DNA from: Brevibacillus fulvus
GTDB taxonomy: Bacteria > Bacillota > Bacilli > Brevibacillales > Brevibacillaceae
Length of the DNA: 64,000 nucleotides
Assembly (NCBI RefSeq): GCF_016908525.1
Contig: NZ_JAFBEB010000004.1
Coordinates: 248,001-312,000 of the forward strand
Direction: 5' to 3'
The notes under the pieces were generated by a model that saw only the letters and a program-made list of their open reading frames with translations, had not been told where the DNA came from and did no database searches. Made by a program: the position numbers and the translations under genes. Of this stretch, positions 54,122 through 60,600 are shown piece after piece; within the stretch, counting starts at the first letter, position 1, and each line of letters begins with the position of its first letter.

Positions 54122-54425
54122 TTTAAAAATAAGAAAAACCCTTCCATCCCCGACATATTCTCCATGTCTGCTTGGGGCGAAAGGGTTTCGCGGTACCACC
54201 CAATTTTGTCAACATCCTCGCGGCATGCTGACCTCATACAGTCAATGACTGCGACACGCTAACGGGCGTCAATCGGTCTAACCTACTCTCTGATGATTTC
54301 AGCAGACGGCTCTGAGGTGAGCTATTGTTCGCTTTCCTGCCCGTTCTCAGCACACCGGGCTCTCTGTGAAGAAAGTGGGAACAACATATCCTCGTCATCG
54401 CTAGATCGTCTTATATGATTTAATT
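54122..54425 (-). promoter_or_regulatory. T-box leader of the ilv-leu operon
   Basis: The core TTGGGTGGTACCGCG lies at about 54205-54189 on the minus strand. A terminator follows, with AAACCCTT pairing with AAGGGTTT (54188-54181 and 54143-54134) and then a U-rich tract. A Stem I specifier loop AATAGCTCACC places CUC (Leu) at 54321-54319. Leucine starvation should therefore raise ilv-leu expression. The upstream boundary is approximate; I could not place its promoter with confidence. Confidence 0.92.
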
Positions 54426-54681
54426 GTCAAAATCTTTTATTGTTGTCTGAAAAGTTAAATGTTATGACTGATTATAGCCAGCGTTTTAAGGGGTGTCAAT
54501 GAAATCCGCTGAATTTTTCAGAACTTTCTGCCGAACGACCGATCACTCAAATTGATAAACCTCTTGATTCTACTATATTGTAAGCGCATACAAATCCTAT
54601 GATTTACTATTTGCTGGCTCGCTGTCTGGCGGCAGACAAGCGGTTCATCTTGACGCCAGGACTGTCACAGTATTGTCAAAT

Positions 54682-54703
54682 GGGCAATATTGCAATATTT
54701 CCC
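54682..54703. promoter_or_regulatory. Palindrome upstream of the Rrf2 promoter
   Basis: A perfect 14-bp palindrome AATATTGCAATATT (54686-54699) is flanked by GGG and CCC. It directly abuts the -35 of the next promoter. It looks like an operator, with an unknown ligand protein. Between 54426 and 54681 I see no gene. Confidence 0.45.
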
Positions 54704-54732
54704 TTGACTTCCTCTTTCGTTGAAACTAATAT
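54704..54732 (+). promoter_or_regulatory. Promoter of the Rrf2 regulator gene
   Basis: TTGACT (54704-54709), 17 bp, TAATAT (54727-54732). A GTTACAAC box at 54734-54741 overlies the likely transcription start. Confidence 0.7.
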
Positions 54733-54758
54733 GGTTACAACAAGTAGGTGATCATTTG

Positions 54759-55175
54759 ATGAGACAGATCAGCAGCCGCTTTTCCATTGCAGTGCATATT
54801 CTTTCCTTGATCGCGGTCAATCCGCACGACTGTACGGGCGACTTCATCGCCACCAGCGTCAATACAAACCCGGTAATCATCCGGAGAATTATGGGCATGT
54901 TGAAGAAAGCCGGGCTGCTGGAAGTACGCCCCGGAGTCGGAGGCGCTTCCTTGCTGAAGCAACCTGAGCAAATTACGTTGCTCGATATTTATCGTGCTGT
55001 CAATGTGATTGAAGGCGACCAATTGTTTCGCATCCACGAAGAAGCAAATGTGCAATGTCCGGTCGGGCGAAATATTGAGCATGTTTTGCAGGCGGAGTTC
55101 AAAGCAGCGCAAACAGCCCTGGAAAACAGGCTGGCTAAAACGACGCTGCGCCAATTGACTGAAAGATTTCGATAA
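54759..55175 (+). CDS. Rrf2 family transcriptional regulator
   Basis: A 138-residue winged-helix regulator. It begins MRQISSRFSIAVHILSLI and has the recognition region TNPVIIRRIMGMLKKAGLLEV with the family wing RPGVGGASLLK. Only one cysteine (Cys87, NVQCPVG) lies in the region where IscR-like members hold an Fe-S cluster. It is therefore more like the YwnA group than an Fe-S sensor. The start at 54759 has AGGTGA at 8 nt. The downstream NmrA-type gene carries related GTTATAAC motifs, suggesting direct and autogenous control. Confidence 0.85.
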   Translation: MRQISSRFSIAVHILSLIAVNPHDCTGDFIATSVNTNPVIIRRIMGMLKKAGLLEVRPGVGGASLLKQPEQITLLDIYRAVNVIEGDQLFRIHEEANVQCPVGRNIEHVLQAEFKAAQTALENRLAKTTLRQLTERFR

Positions 55176-55212
55176 GTAAAAGCTCTTTGCTGGGCTTTTA
55201 TTTTATACACAA

Positions 55213-55250
55213 GTTATAACCAAAATTGTTATAACAAAAATGGTTACTAT
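55213..55250. promoter_or_regulatory. Three-copy 15-bp-periodic operator-like repeat
   Basis: GTTATAAC occurs at 55213 and 55228, and a variant GTTACTAT at 55243, each exactly 15 bp apart. GTTATAAC is itself a perfect palindrome. A further variant, GTTACAAC, overlies the start of the Rrf2 transcript. This is a likely binding array for the Rrf2 protein. Confidence 0.55.
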
Positions 55251-55272
55251 CAAATTTTAGGAGGAAAACGCA

Positions 55273-56151
55273 ATGAAAATGTTAGTGACCGGGGCAACCG
55301 GAAAATTGGGCTCTAAAGTAGTTGAAACGTTATTGAAAACGGTACCGGCAAACCAATTGGCCGTCAGCGTTCGCGACCCGGAGAAAGCGAAGGGATTGCA
55401 GGAACAAGGCGTTGAAGTGCGGCAGGGAGATTTTGACCACCCGGAAACATTGGCTGCTGCGTTTGCTGGAATTGATCGGCTGTTGATCATCTCTGCCGAT
55501 GGAGACAATGAAACGAGAATCCGTCAGCATACAAACGCGGTCGCTGCGGCCAAGCAGGCGCAGGTTCAATTTATAGCCTATACCAGTCTGGCGAATGCGA
55601 GCGAGACGACGTTGTTTCTCGCGCCTCCGCACCGCGCTGCCGAAGAGGCCATCCTGGAAACCGGCATTCCATACTGCTTTTTGCGCAATAACTGGTACCT
55701 GGAAAACGAAACTGGCAGTATCCAAGCAGCACTGGCCGGAGCGCCTTGGGTGACTGCTGCCGGCTCGGGCAAGGTCGGCTGGGCATTGCAACGTGACTAT
55801 GCCGAAGCAGCGGCAGCCGTGCTGGCTGGCGAGGGACACGAGAATAAAATATACGAATTGTCCGGCGAGCTGTTGACGCAAGCCGAACTGGCCGCTGCGG
55901 TCGGCGCCGTTTTGGGGAAGGAAGTCGCGGTGCAACAGGTTGATGACGCCGCTTATGCCGACATCATGAAAGAAGCAGGCGTTCCTGACTTTGTCATTCC
56001 GATGCTGGTCGAAATTCAGAAAGGTATCCGGGCAGGAGCGCTGGAAGTCGAGAGCGACGATTTCGAAAAAGTGCTTGGCCGCCCGGCAACACCCATTCAC
56101 GAAGCGCTCAGCCAGCTCGTTGGCGAAATCGCTTCAAGTCAAAAGCAATGA
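55273..56151 (+). CDS. NmrA-type NAD(P)-binding oxidoreductase
   Basis: A 292-residue atypical short-chain dehydrogenase of the NmrA/QorB (YtfG-like) group, which includes NADPH:quinone reductases and redox sensors. The cofactor loop VTGATGKLGSKVVETLL and VSVRDPEKAK, which selects NADPH, are clear. FIAYTSLANAS replaces the classical YxxxK. GGAGG precedes the ATG. It is adjacent to the Rrf2 gene and shares its sequence motif, consistent with an inducible response to electrophiles or thiol stress. Confidence 0.85.
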   Translation: MKMLVTGATGKLGSKVVETLLKTVPANQLAVSVRDPEKAKGLQEQGVEVRQGDFDHPETLAAAFAGIDRLLIISADGDNETRIRQHTNAVAAAKQAQVQFIAYTSLANASETTLFLAPPHRAAEEAILETGIPYCFLRNNWYLENETGSIQAALAGAPWVTAAGSGKVGWALQRDYAEAAAAVLAGEGHENKIYELSGELLTQAELAAAVGAVLGKEVAVQQVDDAAYADIMKEAGVPDFVIPMLVEIQKGIRAGALEVESDDFEKVLGRPATPIHEALSQLVGEIASSQKQ

Positions 56152-56162
56152 ACGCACATCAA

Positions 56163-56200
56163 AAACCGGCCTGCGGAACTGTTCCGTCAGGCCGGTTTCG
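56163..56200. terminator. Bidirectional terminator between the NmrA-type gene and metC
   Basis: AAACCGGCCTG pairs with CAGGCCGGTTT around an inner GGAA/TTCC hairpin, and CGCTTTT follows on the plus strand. Confidence 0.85.
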
Positions 56201-56211
56201 CTTTTCCCTGA

Positions 56212-57375
56212 TCAACCCGGAAGCGAAGCGGCTGGCAGCAACGTTTGCAATGCCTGGGCAAAATCAGCCTGCAAATCCTCGAACTCTTCTAATCCGACCG
56301 AAAGACGCAACAAACCTTCGGTAATGCCGCGCTGTTCTCTTTCCTCTGGCGGCATGGCCGCATGGGACATCATCGCCGGGTAAGAAAGAATGCTTTCCAC
56401 TGCCCCGAGACTGACCGCCACCAAAGGGATTTGCAAGGCAGCAAACAAGCGCTTGACGTTTTCCCTGCTGCCGACGTCAAAGGCCAGGACTGCTCCATGT
56501 CCGGAAGCTTGCCGCAGCTGGATGTGATGACCCGGATGATCGGGCAAGCCGGTATAGTAGACCTTCTTCACCTGCGGCTGCAGCTGCAGCCATTCCGCCA
56601 GCTTTTGCGCGCTCGCCGTACTGGCATCCAAACGGGTTTTCAACGTTTTCAATCCTCGCATCACCAGCCAACTGTCCTGCACCCCGAGCACTGCGCCAAA
56701 ACCATTTTGAATTAAATACAGTTTTTCCGCGAGCTCCGCGCTTTTGACCACCGCCAAGCCAGCGACCACGTCGCTATGCCCGCCGATAAATTTGGTCGCA
56801 CTGTGAATAACTATATCCGCCCCCAACTCCAACGGTCGTTGATAATAAGGGGTCAGAAACGTATTGTCGACAATCGTCAGCAAGCCATGGCTGCGAGCAA
56901 GCTGACAAATGGCGGCCACGTCGGTCACCTTCAAAATCGGATTGGAGGGAGTCTCCAGATAGATGCCTTTCGTTTGCGGACGAATCGCTTTGCTCACTTG
57001 TTCCAGCTGGGTAGTGTCAACAAAAGTGACATCAATGCCAAGACGGGTCAAAATGCGGGTCAAAAAGCGAAACGTTCCGCCGTACACATCTTCAGCCACG
57101 ATTAAATGATCCCCGGCGGAAAAAAGCAGACAAACGCTGGACACAGCCGCCATTCCGGAAGCGAAGGCAAACCCGCGCGCTCCCCCTTCCAACAGGGCAA
57201 TCGTCTCTTCCAACGCTTCCCGGGTCGGATTCCCGGAACGGGCGTAATCATATCTTCCCGGCTGATCGATGTCAAAGTAGTGATAAGTCGAAGCCTGGTA
57301 TATCGGAACACTGGATGCTCCCGTCCGTTTATCCATTCCACAGGCGCTGTGCAGCAAGCTGGTGGCAAAATTCAT
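56212..57375 (-). CDS. metC: Cystathionine beta-lyase-type PLP enzyme
   Basis: A 387-residue Cys/Met-metabolism PLP-dependent enzyme, probably splitting cystathionine to homocysteine. The PLP region is DIVIHSATKFIGGHSDVVAG with the Schiff-base Lys, preceded by LLTIVDNTFLTPYYQRPL. RYDYARSGNPTREALE binds the phosphate of the partner subunit. Cystathionine gamma-lyase or O-acetylhomoserine sulfhydrylase are alternatives within the family. The start at 57375 has GGAGGAG. It lies 22 nt after metI, in the order metI-metC known in Bacillus. Confidence 0.87.
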   Translation of the reverse strand: MNFATSLLHSACGMDKRTGASSVPIYQASTYHYFDIDQPGRYDYARSGNPTREALEETIALLEGGARGFAFASGMAAVSSVCLLFSAGDHLIVAEDVYGGTFRFLTRILTRLGIDVTFVDTTQLEQVSKAIRPQTKGIYLETPSNPILKVTDVAAICQLARSHGLLTIVDNTFLTPYYQRPLELGADIVIHSATKFIGGHSDVVAGLAVVKSAELAEKLYLIQNGFGAVLGVQDSWLVMRGLKTLKTRLDASTASAQKLAEWLQLQPQVKKVYYTGLPDHPGHHIQLRQASGHGAVLAFDVGSRENVKRLFAALQIPLVAVSLGAVESILSYPAMMSHAAMPPEEREQRGITEGLLRLSVGLEEFEDLQADFAQALQTLLPAASLPG

Positions 57376-57397
57376 CGTTACTCCTCCTCGTCGTTCA

Positions 57398-58552
57398 TCA
57401 TTCATTTTTGGCGGCATCTAGGGCTTGCGCCAAATCGTCCAACAGGTCCTCAATGTGTTCAATCCCTGCCGACAGACGAAGCAATCGGTCGCAAACACCG
57501 ACAGCTTCGCGGATCTCCTGCGGGATATCGGCATGCGTTTGCGTCGCCGGATAGGTGCAAAGCGACTCTACACCTCCCAAACTTTCCGCAAACGAGATGA
57601 GGCGAAGTGCTCGCAAAAACCGCGGCACCTGATCCGCCGATCGCAAGCGAAATGAGACCATGCCACTGAAGCCGCTGGCCTGCTCGCACAAAATGGAGTG
57701 TCCGTCATGCTGTTCCAAGCCCGGATAAAACACATCTTGCACATCGTCCCGCTCCAGCAGGAAGCGGGCGATTTGCGCAGCGTTAGCCTGATGGCGCTCC
57801 ATGCGGACGGCCAACGTTTTCATTCCTCTGATCAGCAACCAGCTGTCCAGCGGGCTCAGCACAGCACCGATGGAATTATGCAAGAATCGGATTTTTTCGG
57901 CGATTCCTTCATCTTTTGCCACAATCAGACCGGCCAGCACGTCATTATGTCCGCCCAAATATTTGGTGGCGCTGTGAAACACGATGTCTGCGCCGAGCGT
58001 TAGCGGCCGTTGATAATACGGAGTCAGGAAAGTGTTGTCGACGACCGTAAGCAATCCGTGCTGTCGGGCTATCTTGGCAGTTGTTCGGATATCGGTAACC
58101 TGCATCAGCGGGTTGGTCGGTGTCTCAATCAATACAGCCCGTGTATTGGGATGGGTGCGAATCGCTTCAACCAGTTGCTCTGGCTGACGGAAATCAACAT
58201 AACTGAACGACAGGCCATACCGGCTGAGCACTTGCTGAAACAACCGATAGGTTCCCCCATACAGATCCAGCGAAACGATCAGATGGTCACCTTGCGAAAA
58301 CAGGCCCATAATCGTTTGTATCGCTGCCATGCCTGATGAACAGGCGAAACCAGCCGCTCCTCCCTCCAAGTCGGCAATCGCCTGTTCCAGAACGGAACGG
58401 GTAGGGTTGGCCGTTCGTGTATAATCGAAGCCTGTGCTTTCTCCCAATCCCGGATGTTGATAAGCTGTTGAGGCGTAAATCGGAAAACTGATCGCTCCGG
58501 TCGTTCGCTCTCTCCCAACCCCGATTTGCGCCAATTTGGTCTCCACTCTCAT
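57398..58552 (-). CDS. metI: Cystathionine gamma-synthase-type PLP enzyme
   Basis: A 384-residue Cys/Met PLP enzyme predicted to join O-acetylhomoserine and cysteine into cystathionine. The PLP Lys is in DIVFHSATKYLGGHNDVLAG, with GFDYTRTANPTRSVLEQ upstream and LRLISFAESLGGVESL near the C-terminus. The start at 58552 follows GAGGGGGAA; an open extension to 58642 overlies the riboswitch. It sits directly behind a SAM-I riboswitch with metC downstream. Some MetI enzymes also use sulfide directly. Confidence 0.87.
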   Translation of the reverse strand: MRVETKLAQIGVGRERTTGAISFPIYASTAYQHPGLGESTGFDYTRTANPTRSVLEQAIADLEGGAAGFACSSGMAAIQTIMGLFSQGDHLIVSLDLYGGTYRLFQQVLSRYGLSFSYVDFRQPEQLVEAIRTHPNTRAVLIETPTNPLMQVTDIRTTAKIARQHGLLTVVDNTFLTPYYQRPLTLGADIVFHSATKYLGGHNDVLAGLIVAKDEGIAEKIRFLHNSIGAVLSPLDSWLLIRGMKTLAVRMERHQANAAQIARFLLERDDVQDVFYPGLEQHDGHSILCEQASGFSGMVSFRLRSADQVPRFLRALRLISFAESLGGVESLCTYPATQTHADIPQEIREAVGVCDRLLRLSAGIEHIEDLLDDLAQALDAAKNE

Positions 58553-58573
58553 ATCGGTTCCCCCTCTTCCCAT

Positions 58574-58750
58574 CAAAAAAAACCTTCTTTCTGAGTGAAA
58601 GAAGGTTTTGACTACGGTTATCCGCAAGCAATTCCTTCTCATCTCTCAGAGCTTGCTGCTCTGCTGGAATTGGCACCATATCTCCACAACATGGAAGATT
58701 GGTTGCCGGGCATCATAGGGCCAGTCCCTCCGCCTCTCTTGATAAGAAGT
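58574..58750 (-). promoter_or_regulatory. SAM-I (S-box) riboswitch upstream of metI-metC
   Basis: The minus strand shows GGCGGAGGGACTGGCCC, ATGATGCCCGGCAACC, GGTGCCAATTCC and the P1 pairing CTTCTTATC with GATGAGAAGG. It is followed by a terminator with stem 58581-58590/58598-58607 and an eight-U run. This is the second S-box in the window. Confidence 0.95.
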
Positions 58751-58778
58751 TTGCTATTCAATTTTTGGAATTGTCTAT

Positions 58779-58807
58779 ATATTACTCAAAGGCGGCCGCT
58801 CTGTCAA
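58779..58807 (-). promoter_or_regulatory. Promoter of the metI-metC transcript
   Basis: A perfect TTGACA (58807-58802), 17 bp, TAATAT (58784-58779) on the minus strand, immediately upstream of the S-box. Confidence 0.78.
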
Positions 58808-58857
58808 TGCCATCTGGAAGAAAATCCATTTCTTCACAACTTAAGCACCTTGTCTAT

Positions 58858-58885
58858 ACCCCGCATGGCAGAGTCGCATATGTTA
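58858..58885 (+). promoter_or_regulatory. Possible mother-cell (sigma-K-like) promoter of the YjcZ gene
   Basis: CATATGTTA (58877-58885) fits the CATAnnnTA -10 pattern, with an AC at 58858-58859 at the expected distance (16 bp spacer in between). Confidence 0.4.
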
Positions 58886-58928
58886 AAGCGAGGTGAAAAC
58901 CTCAAGAACTTCAAAAGGAGGAATCAGC

Positions 58929-59015
58929 ATGTCCGGTGGATTCTTTGGCGACGATTTCTTTCTTGTCTTGGTGCTGTTCATCTTGCTGGTCATCATCGCA
59001 GAGGCGATCGACTAA
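58929..59015 (+). CDS. YjcZ family sporulation peptide (28 aa)
   Basis: A 28-residue peptide, MSGGFFGDDFFLVLVLFILL and then VIIAEAID, matching the YjcZ family of very small hydrophobic sporulation peptides. An ideal ribosome site, AAAAGGAGG, lies 7 nt upstream. It has one membrane-spanning segment and an acidic C-terminus. The molecular function is unknown. It lies alone between the metI riboswitch and rplT. Confidence 0.8.
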   Translation: MSGGFFGDDFFLVLVLFILLVIIAEAID

Positions 59016-59086
59016 TCGAGCCCGCCGTCTCTAAGACGGTTGGACACTCTGATTAGGAGAAACGTGACAAATTGCTGCTTTGATGC

Positions 59087-59118
59087 AAAAAAACACCCGA
59101 GTAAATCGGGTGTTTTTT
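59087..59118. terminator. Bidirectional terminator after rplT
   Basis: AACACCCGA (59092-59100) and TCGGGTGTT (59106-59114) with T-tracts on both sides. It ends infC-rpmI-rplT and can also end the YjcZ transcript. Confidence 0.9.
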
Positions 59119-59127
59119 ATGGCTCCA

Positions 59128-59487
59128 TTAGGCATTCAATTTGCTTTTTGCAACGGAAGCCAGTTCGTTGAAAGCGGCTTTATCGTTTACAGCAAGATCT
59201 GCCAGCATTTTGCGGTTCACTTCAATGCCAGCCACTTTCAGGCCGTGCATCAAACGGCTGTAGGACAAACCGTTCATGCGAGCTTGCGCATTGATCCGAG
59301 TGATCCACAGTTTGCGGAAATCGCGTTTCTTTTGACGACGGTCACGGTATGCATACAGCAAGGATTTCATCACTTGCGCATTAGCCGATTTAAACAGACG
59401 GTGTTTGGAACCGAAATAACCTTTAGCCAGCTTCAAAATTTTCTTATGACGACGACGTGTTACAATGCCACCTTTAACTCTTGGCAT
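59128..59487 (-). CDS. rplT: 50S ribosomal protein L20
   Basis: A 119-residue ribosomal protein that binds 23S rRNA early in assembly. The basic N-terminal tail [20 protein letters not shown] and the globular [22 protein letters not shown] are standard. In Bacillus, L20 represses its own operon through the leader RNA. It is last in infC-rpmI-rplT. Confidence 0.97.
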   Translation of the reverse strand: MPRVKGGIVTRRRHKKILKLAKGYFGSKHRLFKSANAQVMKSLLYAYRDRRQKKRDFRKLWITRINAQARMNGLSYSRLMHGLKVAGIEVNRKMLADLAVNDKAAFNELASVAKSKLNA

Positions 59488-59606
59488 ACGAATTCCTCCT
59501 GATCTTCGAGCATGGCGGTCTGATCGACGCTTAGGGAGCTCATGCTGCGTGTATTCTTGTTCTTTCGAAATGCTGCAAATCCAGACTTCCTGTCAGGCAA
59601 AACGGC

Positions 59607-59804
59607 TTACAGGTAAGTCACCAGTTGTTCAATGCGTTTTTGGTCACCTTTGGAAACAGTCGAACCTTTGCGCAGGTGACGTTTTGCTTTGGTAGATTTG
59701 TTGGCAAACAAATGGCTAGTATACGCATGATCGCGTTTCAGTTTACCGGAACCGGTTCTTTTGAAACGTTTTGCTGCGCCACGATGAGTTTTCATTTTAG
59801 GCAT
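59607..59804 (-). CDS. rpmI: 50S ribosomal protein L35
   Basis: A 65-residue basic ribosomal protein beginning [25 protein letters not shown] precedes the ATG. It is the middle gene of infC-rpmI-rplT. Confidence 0.97.
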   Translation of the reverse strand: MPKMKTHRGAAKRFKRTGSGKLKRDHAYTSHLFANKSTKAKRHLRKGSTVSKGDQKRIEQLVTYL

Positions 59805-59832
59805 GTGAAAATCCTCCTGTCTTCTTCCCTGT

Positions 59833-60351
59833 TTACTTTTCCGATTTCGGTGCCAGAATCATAATCATGCTCCGGCCTTCAATTTTTGGCTTGCGCTCAA
59901 CGGTAGCGATATCTTCGCACAAAGCAGCCAAACGTTCCAGCACTTGCTGACCGATTTCGGAGTGGGTAATTTCACGTCCACGGAAGCGGATCGTGCATTT
60001 TACCTTGTCTTCGTCCTCAAGAAATTTGCGGACATTGCGAAGCTTCGTTTGAAAATCGTGCTCCTCAATGTTGGAAGAAAAGCGTACTTCCTTGATTTCA
60101 ATCGTCTTTTGATTGCGCCGTGCTTCCTTCTCTTTTTTCGCTTGCTCATACTTGAACTTTCCGTAGTCCATCACACGGCAAACGGGAGGCTTTGCGGTCG
60201 GAGCCACATTCACCAAATCGAGATCGGCTTCCTGCGCGATACGCAATGCTTCCTTGAGTGGCACGACTCCCAACTGCGCACCGTCTGGTCCGATCAACCG
60301 AACCTCGCGGGCACGAATCGCTTCGTTCACTAACATCTGATCCTTGCTAAT
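59833..60351 (-). CDS. infC: Translation initiation factor IF-3
   Basis: A 172-residue factor that keeps ribosomal subunits apart and checks start-codon pairing. The N-domain reads [18 protein letters not shown] and the linker includes [14 protein letters not shown]. The C-domain has [21 protein letters not shown] place the start at an ATT (60351) that is 9 nt after GGAGG and gives [12 protein letters not shown], matching Bacillus IF-3. An atypical ATT start is a known feature of infC and part of its autoregulation. The longer frame to 60432 crosses the leader terminator. Confidence 0.93.
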   Translation of the reverse strand: MSKDQMLVNEAIRAREVRLIGPDGAQLGVVPLKEALRIAQEADLDLVNVAPTAKPPVCRVMDYGKFKYEQAKKEKEARRNQKTIEIKEVRFSSNIEEHDFQTKLRNVRKFLEDEDKVKCTIRFRGREITHSEIGQQVLERLAALCEDIATVERKPKIEGRSMIMILAPKSEK

Positions 60352-60560
60352 AACCTGCCACCTCCATCGACTTTCGAGAGACCTAAGAAACATAAAAATG
60401 TGCGAACGCATATGCGCCCGCACATATCTCACCTAGCAAAAACAACTGCTGAATTGGATGCTTTGCAAATGAGGAACCCATCAACAATCCATTGCCAGGA
60501 CGTCGATTCAGGTGAGAAGCTGGGCGCTTCTGCTTGTAATCTCGAAGTAGTGGTTATACC
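60352..60560 (-). promoter_or_regulatory. L20-type autoregulatory leader of infC-rpmI-rplT
   Basis: The roughly 210-nt leader ends in a terminator. ATGTGCG pairs with CGCACAT (60425-60419 with 60404-60398) around an inner CGCATATGCG and is followed by UUUUUAUGUUU, all upstream of the infC ribosome site. Such premature termination controlled by L20 is established for Bacillus. The L20-binding fold itself was not checked base by base. Confidence 0.75.
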
Positions 60561-60566
60561 TTAGTA

Positions 60567-60595
60567 ATCATACAGCTTACCAAGTACCTTGTCAA
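60567..60595 (-). promoter_or_regulatory. Promoter of infC-rpmI-rplT
   Basis: A perfect TTGACA (60595-60590), 17 bp, TATGAT (60572-60567) on the minus strand, starting 5 nt after the thrS stop codon. Confidence 0.82.
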
Positions 60596-60600
60596 TACTT

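Noticed and set aside
54103-54237. Upstream extension of ilvB by 45 codons
   Set aside because: It reads through the T-box terminator. The ATG at 54102 has a strong ribosome site and the family N-terminus.
56212-58552. metC and metI as a recent tandem duplication
   Set aside because: The two proteins share family motifs and local identity but differ throughout, and both match the standard metI-metC pair.
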